Under the pieces are notes generated by a model. It saw only the letters and a list, made by a program, of their open reading frames with translations. It ran no database searches and had not been told where the DNA came from. From contig JASGVS010000040.1 of NCBI GenBank assembly GCA_030054835.1, positions 1 to 31,737 on the forward strand: a stretch of DNA of 31,737 nucleotides, in the 5' to 3' direction. Numbering within the stretch: the stretch's first letter is position 1; each line of letters begins with the position of its first letter. The stretch comes from UBA3910 sp002391465. GTDB taxonomy: Bacteria; Bacillota; Limnochordia; Darwinibacteriales; Darwinibacteriaceae. Shown piece by piece: positions 1 through 7,603 of the stretch. A program made the position numbers and the translations under genes.

Positions 1-49
1 GGCCTTCTGATTCGTAGTCAGACACTCTATCCAGCTGAGCTACGGGCGC
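1..49 (-). tRNA. tRNA-Arg(ACG), 3' part cut by window edge
   Basis: Read on the minus strand, the 5' acceptor strand GCGCCCG, the D-arm GCTCAGCTGGATAGAGT and the anticodon arm TCTGA-CTACGAA-TCAGA are visible, giving anticodon ACG (arginine CGN). The variable loop starts at AGGCC and then the window ends, so the T-arm and 3' acceptor lie outside. It follows tRNA-Ser(GCU) by only 5 nt on the same strand, so the two are almost certainly processed from one precursor. Confidence 0.93.
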
Positions 50-54
50 AATTC

Positions 55-144
55 TGGCGGAAGGGGAGGGATTTGAACCCTCGGAGGGCGTTAACCCTCA
101 ACCGCTTAGCAGGCGGCTCTTTTCGGCCACTCAAGCACCCTTCC
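55..144 (-). tRNA. tRNA-Ser(GCU)
   Basis: A full class II tRNA of 90 nt with encoded CCA. The acceptor GGAAGGG pairs with CCCTTCC before discriminator G. The anticodon loop CTGCTAA gives anticodon GCU (serine AGC/AGU). The long variable arm (GAGGGTTAACGCCCTC) is typical of tRNA-Ser. It reads on the minus strand behind its own promoter and is followed directly by tRNA-Arg. It lies about 3 kb downstream of serS and a second tRNA-Ser. Confidence 0.96.
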
Positions 145-166
145 CAAAAACCTGTTGACGCATGCT

Positions 167-196
167 AGTTTATCACACTAACAGCCCAATTGTCAA
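167..196 (-). promoter_or_regulatory. sigma-A promoter of tRNA-Ser(GCU)/tRNA-Arg
   Basis: On the minus strand, -35 TTGACA (191-196), an 18-nt spacer and -10 TAAACT (167-172), preceded by a TG two bases before it. The predicted start lies about 15 nt before the tRNA 5' end. It separates the tRNA pair from the sensor-kinase gene, which has no convincing terminator of its own. Confidence 0.7.
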
Positions 197-239
197 TAGA
201 TGTGGGCTTATATTCTTTACCAAAGCTTTCTTTTGGCGC

Positions 240-1898
240 TTATTTCGGCAGTGTGAGGCGCATCTTAGTTCCCTTGCCCACCCGGCTTTCGGCACAAATG
301 GAGCCCTTGTGTTTGTCCACAATGTGCTTGGTGATGGCAAGGCCCAAACCCGTGCCGCCCATATGGCGGGCGCGGCCCTTATCTACGCGGTAGAAGCGTT
401 CAAAGATGCGGTCCAAATGCTCGCTGCCAATCCCCAAGCCGTTATCGGCAATGATGAACTCAACGCTGTCTAGTCCCTGTACCGCCTCAATCCATACTCT
501 ACCGCCCTCCGGCGTGTATTTCACACCATTTTCCACCAGGTTGATTGCCACCTGCCGCAGCAGTTTGGCATCTCCCTTAACAACGACAGGATCGTAAATG
601 TTGTTCTCCAGCGTAATGTTCTTTTCGTTGGCCTGGCTTTGGAGAATGAGAACGGTATCATCAAAGATCCGCTTCATATCCACCGGTTCCAAGTTCAACG
701 CCTGTTTACCCGATTCAATCCGAGACAGGTCCAGAAGATCGTTGATGAGGAGAATCATCCGATCCGTTTCGTTACCGATAATACCTAAGAAACGCTCAAG
801 AAACTTCTTATCATCAAGGTTGTCGTTTAGGAGCGTCTCCACAAACCCCTTAATTGATGTTAAGGGCGTACGCAGTTCGTGGCTGACGTTGGCCACAAAT
901 TCCTGCCGCATCTGCTCTAAATGGCGCAGGGAGGTTATGTCACGAATGATAGCTACCGCACCTAAGCTGTTGCCCTTTTCATCCTCTAACGGACTACTTG
1001 TAACCGCCAGTGTCCTTTCACTGCCGGGATGGAGGCGAATTTCCTCCTCAACAGAACCTTTGGTATCCATTGTCTCTTCCAGCAGGCGGGATAGTCTTTC
1101 ATTCTTGGTCGCCTCGAACTGGTTTTTCCCGATCATTTCTTCAGGGTTAGTGCGGAACAGCTCGGCTGCAGCCGGGTTGGCCAGCATCACCTTCCTCTGC
1201 TGGTTGACCGCAATAACTCCCGCGTCGATGCTGCCCAGAATGGCTTGGAGCTTACTTTCCCGGTCACTGATTGTAAAAAAGAGATCCTCCAATGTCTCAG
1301 AAAGTTCGTTAAACGCCCTGCTCAGCTGGCCGATTTCATCCTCACTTCGAACCAAAACCAACCGACCAAACTCCCTCTCCTGCAGGTGTTTAACCATATC
1401 CAGCAGTTCCTGGATGGGGTTGGTGATCATCTTGTTAAAGGAATAGGCAATAGCCAGGGCTACGGCTAACACAACCAAGCCGATCAGGATGGTAACCCGA
1501 ATCAGTTTTTTCAGCATGCCGCTGATCTCGTCCCGTTCGATGGCCACCTGCAGGCGCCCTTCACCATCCAGCTCTACTTCGGCTGAAATCAGATCTTGGT
1601 CCGTCAAGCCTGCGGGCACTGTATCAATGATTATTGTGCCCCCATCATCAAAGAGGCGGATAAACCTATCACTCACGCTGCCAAGCTCGGCTATTCTATC
1701 CCAATCTACACCCATTTCCCTCAGGCTCAACCTAATAATCTGAGCATCAGAAAAAAGGTCCGATGTCACCCGCTTTTCCAAAGCGGTATAAGCGAACCTA
1801 GCTACAAAAAAGGTGGTAACCCCAACTGCAAGCAAGGTTACCACTAGAGCAAAAGCTGTTAACTTGAAAAGTAATGGCCGAGCCATACCTTTTCTCAA
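240..1898 (-). CDS. PhoR/WalK-type membrane sensor histidine kinase
   Basis: 552 aa. Transmembrane segments at about 9-31 and 132-153 bracket a roughly 100-residue extracytoplasmic sensor domain. HAMP follows at about 153-205, PAS at about 213-325, then HisKA with phospho-acceptor His340 in VANVSHELRTPLTSIKGF. The C-terminal HATPase_c domain has the N-box (NLVENGVKYT) and the G-box GTGLGLAITKHIV. This order is that of PhoR/WalK/ResE kinases, which autophosphorylate and control a PhoB/PhoP-like regulator. The partner regulator ends one base before this gene, so they are translationally coupled. I chose the TTG start at 1898 because AAGGGGG lies about 7 nt upstream; the ATG four codons in (MARPLL) is the alternative. 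The signal sensed cannot be read from sequence; no pho genes are adjacent. Confidence 0.93.
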   Translation of the reverse strand: MRKGMARPLLFKLTAFALVVTLLAVGVTTFFVARFAYTALEKRVTSDLFSDAQIIRLSLREMGVDWDRIAELGSVSDRFIRLFDDGGTIIIDTVPAGLTDQDLISAEVELDGEGRLQVAIERDEISGMLKKLIRVTILIGLVVLAVALAIAYSFNKMITNPIQELLDMVKHLQEREFGRLVLVRSEDEIGQLSRAFNELSETLEDLFFTISDRESKLQAILGSIDAGVIAVNQQRKVMLANPAAAELFRTNPEEMIGKNQFEATKNERLSRLLEETMDTKGSVEEEIRLHPGSERTLAVTSSPLEDEKGNSLGAVAIIRDITSLRHLEQMRQEFVANVSHELRTPLTSIKGFVETLLNDNLDDKKFLERFLGIIGNETDRMILLINDLLDLSRIESGKQALNLEPVDMKRIFDDTVLILQSQANEKNITLENNIYDPVVVKGDAKLLRQVAINLVENGVKYTPEGGRVWIEAVQGLDSVEFIIADNGLGIGSEHLDRIFERFYRVDKGRARHMGGTGLGLAITKHIVDKHKGSICAESRVGKGTKMRLTLPK

Positions 1899-1899
1899 G

Positions 1900-2583
1900 T
1901 TAGTTCCCCCTTAATTTATACCCTACCCCGTGAATAGTCTCAATCCGCGTTTCACCCTCTGGGCCGAGCTTGCGGCGGAGGTGGCGGATGTGCACGTCAA
2001 CTGTGCGGGTCTCTCCTTCATACTCATAACCCCAGACTTTCTGGAGCAGGACTTCCCTGGTCATTACCTTACCCACGTTTTCCATGAAGATATGGAGCAG
2101 GTCAAATTCCTTGCGTGTGAGTTCAACTTCCACATCGTTAACCCTAACTTCCCTGGTGTCTACCTGGAGGAAAATGTTGCCTACCCTAAACTCATTGGCG
2201 TCTTCCTCTTCCTGGCCGCTGGCCCGGCGAAGGACTGCCTTAATGCGTGCTACGAGTTCCAGGGGGCTGAAAGGTTTGGTGATGTAGTCGTCTGCGCCTA
2301 ATTCTAAGCCCAGTACCCGTTCCAACTCAGTTTCCTTTGCTGTGAGCATGATAATGGGCACATTACTGGTGCGGCGAATGTCCTTGCAGACATCATACCC
2401 ATCCTTACCCGGCAGCATCAGATCGAGTACGATGAGATCAGGCTTGTAAGACTCAAATTTTTCCAGAGCCTCCAAACCGTCACTGGCCGTTTCTGTATCA
2501 AAACCTGACTGTTCCAAGTTAAAGCGAATTAATTCCTGAATGGAAGCTTCATCATCTACAATAAGTATCTTCTGCTTAACCAT
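1900..2583 (-). CDS. OmpR/PhoB-family response regulator
   Basis: 227 aa from the ATG at 2583. The receiver domain has the acidic pair DDE, phospho-acceptor Asp54 in LIVLDLMLPGKDG, Thr in MLTAKE and Lys in ITKPFSP. A C-terminal winged helix of the Trans_reg_C type follows (LTRKEFDLLHIF; TVDVHIRHLRRKLG; IHGVGYKL). It is a DNA-binding transcription factor phosphorylated by the kinase encoded immediately downstream. A GTG nine bases upstream (2592) could also start it, but GGAG spaced 8 nt from the ATG and the usual family N-terminus (KILIVDDE) favour 2583. It follows the NusG-domain-II gene by 18 nt, so both are in one operon. PhoP/PhoB and ResD/WalR cannot be distinguished here. Confidence 0.93.
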   Translation of the reverse strand: MVKQKILIVDDEASIQELIRFNLEQSGFDTETASDGLEALEKFESYKPDLIVLDLMLPGKDGYDVCKDIRRTSNVPIIMLTAKETELERVLGLELGADDYITKPFSPLELVARIKAVLRRASGQEEEDANEFRVGNIFLQVDTREVRVNDVEVELTRKEFDLLHIFMENVGKVMTREVLLQKVWGYEYEGETRTVDVHIRHLRRKLGPEGETRIETIHGVGYKLRGN

Positions 2584-2601
2584 TAACCTCACTCCATTTC
2601 T

Positions 2602-3006
2602 CTAAAAAGTAAAACTATCAACTTCAATCGGGCCGGGCTCTTCATCTACGATTTTAACCACAAGATAATGGGGCATACATACAATAAGCTGTCCCACATG
2701 ACTGCGCCAGCCCGTGTGCACACAGATCAAGTCGGGACAATCCGCTTCTACTACCCTTACTCTGCCATCCTTAATTTCCAACGTGTTAAAGCCGTTTTCC
2801 GTCTCTATTCTGAAAGGTTTTAGGTCTTCAGCCAATTTGTACCTGTAGACTGCCTGTCCATCTATTTCCACAACGACAGCGGCAGAAGAAGATTGGTTTC
2901 GTACTTGCGCTGAGCGCCAATTGTGAAAAAGGAAAAACCCGGCGCTTAAAAGGATTACTACGACAAGGAGAACCCAATCTCCTTTAACATTTTTTTTAGA
3001 TTGCAT
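2602..3006 (-). CDS. NusG domain II-containing small membrane protein
   Basis: 134 aa starting at the ATG at 3006 with GGAG 7-8 nt upstream. One N-terminal transmembrane helix (about 10-27; GDWVLLVVVILLSAGFFLF) is followed by a compact beta domain containing DCPDLICVHTGW and GQLIVCMPHYLVVKI. This is the hallmark of the NusG_II (DUF1312) family, which has three conserved cysteines. The function of the family is not established; members often sit near membrane redox or isoprenoid genes in Firmicutes. The open frame extends upstream through the tRNA-Ser gene, but that part is spurious. It starts 25 nt after the tRNA and ends 18 nt before the response regulator, so it is probably co-transcribed with both. 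Confidence 0.85.
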   Translation of the reverse strand: MQSKKNVKGDWVLLVVVILLSAGFFLFHNWRSAQVRNQSSSAAVVVEIDGQAVYRYKLAEDLKPFRIETENGFNTLEIKDGRVRVVEADCPDLICVHTGWRSHVGQLIVCMPHYLVVKIVDEEPGPIEVDSFTF

Positions 3007-3030
3007 TAATAACACTCCGGGTTCAAAAAA

Positions 3031-3120
3031 TGGCGGAAGGGGTGGGATTCGAACCCACGGAGGGCGTGAACCCTCGACGGTTTTCAAGACCGCTCCATTC
3101 GTCCGCTCTGGCACCCTTCC
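3031..3120 (-). tRNA. tRNA-Ser(UGA)
   Basis: A class II tRNA of 90 nt with encoded CCA. The acceptor GGAAGGG pairs with CCCTTCC, the anticodon loop is CTTGAAA (anticodon UGA, serine UCN), and the long variable arm is GAGGGTTCACGCCCTC. It lies 45 nt downstream of serS on the same strand, with its own promoter in the gap, and 24 nt upstream of the NusG-II gene with no terminator between. Confidence 0.96.
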
Positions 3121-3132
3121 GCAGCTTGATTA

Positions 3133-3161
3133 ATTATATCCTAATCCAGCAAACTTAACAA
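3133..3161 (-). promoter_or_regulatory. sigma-A promoter of tRNA-Ser(UGA) and probably downstream genes
   Basis: Minus strand: -35 TTGTTA (3156-3161), exactly 17 nt, -10 TATAAT (3133-3138). The predicted start is a few bases before the tRNA. No terminator separates the tRNA from the NusG-II/response-regulator/kinase genes, so this promoter may drive all four. Confidence 0.75.
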
Positions 3162-3165
3162 GTAT

Positions 3166-4449
3166 TTATTTCTCTGCTGTAATCCGCTCCAGGCCGCCCA
3201 TATAAGGCCGCAGAGCCTCTGGAATCACAACAGAACCATCAGCCTGCTGGTAATTCTCCAAGATCGCGGCTAAGCAGCGTCCCACCGCAATTCCAGACCC
3301 ATTGAGGGTGTGGACATACTCCGGTTTGGCACCCTTTTCCCGCCTAAAACGGATGTTCGCCCGCCTGGCTTGGAAGTCTTCAAAGTTACTGCAGGAAGAA
3401 ATTTCCACATAACGTCCGTAGCTGGGCATCCATACCTCCGGATCGTACTTCTTAGCTGCGGTAAAGCCCAAATCACCTGTACACATCTGGGTAACCCGGT
3501 AAGGCAGACCCAATCTCTGCAGAACAGTCTCCGCGTTGTTGGTCAGCTTCTCCAGTTCCTCGTAGGACGATTCTGGCGTTACAAATTTTACCAATTCCAC
3601 CTTGCTGAATTGGTGTACCCTGATTAGACCTCTGGTGTCGCGGCCGGCAGCACCCGCTTCCGATCTGAAGCAGGCCGAATAGGCCACGTGGTAAATTGGT
3701 AAATCTTCCATATCCAAGATCTCGTCCCTGTAAAGATTGGTCACGGGAACTTCTGCTGTGGGGATGAGATAGTAATCTAAACCCTCCAGCTTGAACATGT
3801 CTTCTGCAAACTTGGGCAGCTGGCCGGTGCCGGTGGCACTAGCTTTGTTGACAATAAAGGGTGGTAGAACTTCCTGGTAACCGTGCTCGCTTGTGTGTAG
3901 ATCGAGCATGAAGTTGATCAGCGCTCGCTCTAAACGGGCTCCTAAGCCTTTTAAGAAGTTAAAGCGAGAGCCGGTCACTTTGCCTGCCCGTTCAAAGTCA
4001 ATAATGCCAAGGTTAACACCAATATCCCAATGGGGCAGGGGTTCGAAATCAAACTGGGTTTGTTCGCCCCAGCGCCTAATCTCCATATTGTCCTCGTCAC
4101 TCTCACCCACATGTACCGATTCATGGGGCAAGTTGGGAATGCGCAGCAGCGCATCCTGCAGTGCCGCATCTACTTCCCTCAGCTCGTTATCAAAATCCTT
4201 GATCTGCTGGGAAACCTGGCGCATACGCTCGATCGTCTCGGTGGCATCCTGTTTCTCCCTTTTCATCCGGGCTATTTCGTCAGATACTGTGTTGCGCTCG
4301 GCCTTCAGCTGCTCAACTTCCGTCAGCATGCTGCGGCGCTTCTCATCAAGGGCCAAAATCTGATCAACCTGAGCAGTATCTTCCCCTATCTTACGCAGGC
4401 CTTCACGTACTTTCTCGGGATTTTGGCGAATCATTCTTAGATCCAACAT
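3166..4449 (-). CDS. serS: seryl-tRNA synthetase
   Basis: 427 aa, normal length. The N-terminal antiparallel coiled-coil arm (about 25-100, rich in Lys/Glu/Arg) binds the long variable arm of tRNA-Ser. The catalytic class II core follows with the serine-site TGTGQLPKF and TAEVPVTN motifs, motif 2 FRSEAGAAGRDTRGLIRVHQF and motif 3 NGSGIAVGRCLAAILENYQ. It charges tRNA-Ser in the cytoplasm. The ATG at 4449 is preceded by AAGGGGG about 9 nt upstream. Expression is governed by the serine T-box leader and strong promoter just upstream. The downstream neighbour is tRNA-Ser(UGA), one of its own substrates. Confidence 0.98.
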   Translation of the reverse strand: MLDLRMIRQNPEKVREGLRKIGEDTAQVDQILALDEKRRSMLTEVEQLKAERNTVSDEIARMKREKQDATETIERMRQVSQQIKDFDNELREVDAALQDALLRIPNLPHESVHVGESDEDNMEIRRWGEQTQFDFEPLPHWDIGVNLGIIDFERAGKVTGSRFNFLKGLGARLERALINFMLDLHTSEHGYQEVLPPFIVNKASATGTGQLPKFAEDMFKLEGLDYYLIPTAEVPVTNLYRDEILDMEDLPIYHVAYSACFRSEAGAAGRDTRGLIRVHQFSKVELVKFVTPESSYEELEKLTNNAETVLQRLGLPYRVTQMCTGDLGFTAAKKYDPEVWMPSYGRYVEISSCSNFEDFQARRANIRFRREKGAKPEYVHTLNGSGIAVGRCLAAILENYQQADGSVVIPEALRPYMGGLERITAEK

Positions 4450-4470
4450 CTCGTTTTCCCCCTTGGCATG

Positions 4471-4514
4471 AAAATAAAAAATCTCGCCTTAGACTCGTAA
4501 GCCCAGGGACGAGA
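4471..4514 (-). terminator. T-box intrinsic terminator of the serS leader
   Basis: Minus strand: TCTCGTC (4508-4514) pairs with GGCGAGA (4482-4488) around an inner CTCGTccctgggcttACGAG element, followed by TTTTTTATTTT. The stem competes with the antiterminator that includes the conserved T-box sequence just upstream. With charged tRNA-Ser the terminator should form; with uncharged tRNA it should not. Confidence 0.85.
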
Positions 4515-4700
4515 ATTCCTTTCCCGCGTTGCCACCCTGATTAATCCTCGCCGAAAAACCAGGCGAGAATTCACCTTCATTAAAAGTTGACCTTGAGTTC
4601 AGGAGGCGGATCCCCTACCATCCGGCTGATTTGCACCACCCATCAGCTCTCTGGTTACGGATTAAAGTAGAGTATTTCTCCCTCATTACCCGTTAGTCAC
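4471..4700 (-). promoter_or_regulatory. T-box riboswitch (serine) controlling serS
   Basis: The leader contains the canonical T-box sequence AGGGTGGCAACGCGGG (4523-4538). Before it lies a stem III hairpin CTCGCC-TGGTTTTTC-GGCGAG and before that a stem I region with an AGAGAGCTGATGGGTGGTGCAAATCAGC distal arm. The UGGC in the T-box pairs with the GCCA-3' end of uncharged tRNA; that this is tRNA-Ser follows from the gene it precedes. UCC triplets (serine codons) occur on the 3' side of stem I and are candidate specifiers, but I could not fold the loop by eye to choose between them. The 5' limit is set from the promoter. Confidence 0.92.
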
Positions 4701-4705
4701 CATAC

Positions 4706-4734
4706 ATTATAATACACTTCACCGCCCCGATCAA
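4706..4734 (-). promoter_or_regulatory. sigma-A promoter of serS
   Basis: Minus strand: -35 TTGATC (4729-4734), a 17-nt spacer, -10 TATAAT (4706-4711). The -35 box overlaps the stop codon of the MFS gene upstream, so serS has its own promoter although it follows the glyA-MFS unit on the same strand. Confidence 0.85.
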
Positions 4735-6023
4735 CTATCTCGGGTTGTTTTTCCCATCCTTTTCCCGGTAAGAAGCCCCTGCAACTGCATTTTCTGCCCA
4801 CCGCCCACTGTAGCGATAAAAATGGCCAGCCCCAGGCCGCGCAGGACGCTGGAGATGAGAAAAATGGGACGCAGGCCGATTATCTCCGCGGCAAATCCAC
4901 CCACCAGCGGACCCAGGGAAGTGGCCACACCCATAAGCGTGTTGTACACGGCAACGTAGAGAGAGCGGTTGTCGTCGGGGGTGATCTCCAAAATCAGGTT
5001 AAAGGAAGCGAGGTTATAACCGCCCCAGGCAATACCGTTCACCACGTAAATCAAAATGGGAAACCAGGTGTTTGGTGCAATCCACCAGAGCATGGGTAGA
5101 AAAACCACCCCTAACCCCGATAGGGCCATTACCTTCTTCTGGCCTGCGGTATCAGCCATCCTGCCCCAATAGCGCTGAATAATAACCTGGGCAGCCAGGT
5201 TGATTCCGGTGAAGATGGCCCAGGAACCGGCTTGTCCACCCATGATGTCCACGAAATAGACTGGAAAGAGGGAGCCGGCAACGGTAACACCAAAGTTCCA
5301 GATCAGTGAGCTGATCAGGTAGGCGCGGAAGTCCTTGTGTTCTCCCACCCTCTGGGCAAAAAGCTTAATTCTCTGAGCAAGGCTTTCCTCTCCCTTTACG
5401 CCCGGTTTGCCTTGGGTGTTGGCAAAAGGGATACGGATAAAGATGTAGGTGGAAATAACTCCCAGCAGAGTAGCAATGCTGAAAATCAGTATGTAACTGG
5501 TGGGAAAATCCAACCGCAGCAAAAACGTGGCCAGAACAGTGGCGCCCAAGGCACACATATTCAGCACCATATTACGGTTGGCATAATACTGGCCCCGAAT
5601 GGAGCGGGGCACCAGATCCGCCTGGAGGGAAGTCCAGGCCGGCACGCCCAAGTTAGCCATGACGATCCTAAAGGACGCCAAAATGATCACCACAGCAACC
5701 CTGTGCTGTGGGGAGAACAAGAAGGGCAATAGCGCCAGGACGAGCCAGGAAGCACGGTTAAAAAAGCCGCCCACAGTTGGGAGAATCCGTTTGTCCTTGG
5801 ACCTCTCACTTAAAATACTGGCCGGAATTTGGAGGATGTTACCTAAAAAGTTGGGAAAAGCACTGAGCATCCCAATCTGCGATGGAGTGGCACCTAAAGC
5901 CAACGCAAAAAGGGACAAATAGGGGGCTGCCAAGTTATCGGCAGCCACCGCGAAAGCCCCTTCAACCGTATTTAATTTCATCGCCTGTTGCGTTTCTTTA
6001 CTCAGTTTCTGTTTGTGCAGCAA
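4731..6023 (-). CDS. MFS family transporter
   Basis: 430 aa with about 12 hydrophobic segments and the major-facilitator loop 2-3 type sequence LSERSKDKRIL after the second helix. The N-terminal amphipathic stretch leads to AADNLAAPYLSLFALALGATPSQIGML. It is a secondary transporter of the cytoplasmic membrane; the substrate cannot be read. The TTG start at 6023 is chosen because AGAGGAGG lies 8 nt upstream and no ATG or GTG in frame has a site. It follows glyA by 14 nt and is probably translated from the same mRNA. The last bases contain the serS promoter -35. Confidence 0.88.
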   Translation of the reverse strand: MLHKQKLSKETQQAMKLNTVEGAFAVAADNLAAPYLSLFALALGATPSQIGMLSAFPNFLGNILQIPASILSERSKDKRILPTVGGFFNRASWLVLALLPFLFSPQHRVAVVIILASFRIVMANLGVPAWTSLQADLVPRSIRGQYYANRNMVLNMCALGATVLATFLLRLDFPTSYILIFSIATLLGVISTYIFIRIPFANTQGKPGVKGEESLAQRIKLFAQRVGEHKDFRAYLISSLIWNFGVTVAGSLFPVYFVDIMGGQAGSWAIFTGINLAAQVIIQRYWGRMADTAGQKKVMALSGLGVVFLPMLWWIAPNTWFPILIYVVNGIAWGGYNLASFNLILEITPDDNRSLYVAVYNTLMGVATSLGPLVGGFAAEIIGLRPIFLISSVLRGLGLAIFIATVGGGQKMQLQGLLTGKRMGKTTRDS

Positions 6024-6037
6024 AAAGGGAGCCTCCT

Positions 6038-7285
6038 CTAGTCACCGCAGGATTCAGCATAAAGGGGAAATCCGGCTGCCAGCTTGGCGACCTGTTCCTT
6101 GATCTCACTAAAATCATCTCGGCCGTGTTCGAGCGTTTGGGCAATCAAACGGCCGATGGTGCGCATTTCCTCAACGCCCATACCCCTCGTGGTCAAAGCG
6201 GGGGTACCCAAGCGGATACCGCTGGTAATGAACGGGCTCTCCTCTTCAAAGGGAATGGTGTTCTTGTTGACAGTAATCCCCACTTGATCGAGAAGTTCCT
6301 CCGCCTCCTTGCCAGTGAAGCCTTTAGCCTTCACGTTAACCAAGAGAAGGTGGGTGTCCGTTCCACCGGAAATAAGAGGGAAGCCTTCTGCTGCCAGCGT
6401 TTCTCCCAGGACCTTGGCGTTTTCCACCACTGCCCTCTGGTAAGCCTTGAATTCGGGCTTAAGCGCTTCCAAAAACGCCACCGCTTTGGCTGCAATCACA
6501 TGCATTAAAGGTCCACCCTGCATGCCTGGGAACACTGCGCTGTCGATTTTGCGGGCGTGTTCCTTTGTTGTGAGGATTATACCGCCCCGGGGACCGCGCA
6601 GCGTCTTGTGGGTGGTGGAGGTAATGAAGTCGGCATAGGGTACCGGACTGGGGTGAACCCCTGCCGCTACCAAGCCAGCAATATGGGCCATGTCCACCAT
6701 GAAGTAAGCCCCTACCTCATCGGCGATCTCCCTAAACGCGGCGAAATCAATGACCCGCGGATAGGCCGAAGCCCCAGCAATAATCATGCGCGGGCGATGC
6801 TCAAGGGCCAACTCCCTCACTTTGTCGTAATCTATGAGCTCAGTCTCCTTGTCCACGCCGTAGTGGACCACGTTAAACCAAGAACCGGACAGGTTAACCG
6901 GGCTGCCATGGGTTAGGTGACCGCCGTGGCTCAAGTCCATGCCCAAGACGGTGTCACCGGGCTTGAGCACGGCAAAGAAAACCGCTTGGTTCGCCTGGGA
7001 ACCGGAGTGGGGCTGGACATTGACATGATCAGCACCAAAAAGCTGTTTGGCCCGGTCGATGGCCAATTCTTCCACTATGTCCACAAACTCGCAGCCGCCG
7101 TAATAACGTCTACCCGCGTAACCTTCCGCATATTTATTTGTAAGCTGACTTCCCATGGCCTCCAAAACGGCCATACTGACAAAATTTTCTGAGGCAATCA
7201 GCTCGAGATTGTTGTTCTGCCGTGCCGTTTCCAGGCGAATAGCTTTACAGACTTCAGGATCCGCCTCTTTCAAGTATCTCAACAC
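6038..7285 (-). CDS. glyA: serine hydroxymethyltransferase
   Basis: 415 aa from the GTG at 7285, the usual SHMT length. It interconverts serine + tetrahydrofolate and glycine + 5,10-methylene-THF using PLP. Visible motifs are ELIASENFVS near the N-terminus, EGYAGRRYYGGCEFVD, PHSGSQANQAVF, the PLP-lysine segment TTTHKTLRGPRGG and ITVNKNTIPFE. The start is fixed by GAGAGGAGAA 7 nt before the GTG. The open frame extends 37 codons further, but that part overlaps the yqhV gene on the other strand and has no ribosome site. It is followed by the MFS gene and lies upstream of serS, so serine supply and serine charging genes are neighbours. Confidence 0.97.
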   Translation of the reverse strand: MLRYLKEADPEVCKAIRLETARQNNNLELIASENFVSMAVLEAMGSQLTNKYAEGYAGRRYYGGCEFVDIVEELAIDRAKQLFGADHVNVQPHSGSQANQAVFFAVLKPGDTVLGMDLSHGGHLTHGSPVNLSGSWFNVVHYGVDKETELIDYDKVRELALEHRPRMIIAGASAYPRVIDFAAFREIADEVGAYFMVDMAHIAGLVAAGVHPSPVPYADFITSTTHKTLRGPRGGIILTTKEHARKIDSAVFPGMQGGPLMHVIAAKAVAFLEALKPEFKAYQRAVVENAKVLGETLAAEGFPLISGGTDTHLLLVNVKAKGFTGKEAEELLDQVGITVNKNTIPFEEESPFITSGIRLGTPALTTRGMGVEEMRTIGRLIAQTLEHGRDDFSEIKEQVAKLAAGFPLYAESCGD

Positions 7286-7335
7286 CGCTATTCTCCTCTC
7301 CCTATAGGAATAAAAGCTTGAAACGGAGTGATCCC

Positions 7336-7602
7336 ATGCACACCGAATTGAGAATCGTGCTGACCATGGCCCTGATGAGGCTCCTAGCCGGTACATTGGA
7401 AATTACCGGGGCCCTGCTCATGCTGAAGTTCGGCACAGTACAGGCTGCACTCAAGGTCAATGCCGTCCTGGGCCTGATTGGGCCTGTCATCTTGACTTTG
7501 GTGGGCATGATTGGGCTGATTGGGCTCCGTCATGAGCTGTCCTGGCCCAAACTCGCCTTGGTGGGCCTGGGCGTGCTCCTGATCTTTCTGGGCACCAACT
7601 AG
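7336..7602 (+). CDS. yqhV: YqhV family small membrane protein (DUF2619)
   Basis: 88 aa from the ATG at 7336, with CGGAGTGA 5-6 nt upstream. It has three hydrophobic helices (about 8-29, 36-58, 64-86) and the family-like opening TELRIVLTMALMRLLAGTLEITGALLMLKF. It resembles YqhV of B. subtilis, found near sporulation stage III genes there; its function is unknown. It is divergent from glyA (50 nt between starts) and converges on asnS with a single base between the two stop codons. The opposite-strand frame in glyA is not coding here. Confidence 0.8.
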   Translation: MHTELRIVLTMALMRLLAGTLEITGALLMLKFGTVQAALKVNAVLGLIGPVILTLVGMIGLIGLRHELSWPKLALVGLGVLLIFLGTN

Positions 7603-7603
7603 C

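Noticed and set aside
598..1446. 282-codon plus-strand open frame
   Set aside because: Antisense shadow of the sensor kinase; serine/arginine-rich and without family resemblance.
3007..3114. N-terminal extension of the NusG-II open frame
   Set aside because: It translates the tRNA-Ser gene; the ATG at 3006 has a good ribosome site.
7286..7396. Longer N-terminus of glyA
   Set aside because: Overlaps yqhV, lacks a ribosome site and would exceed the normal SHMT length; GTG 7285 has GGAG.
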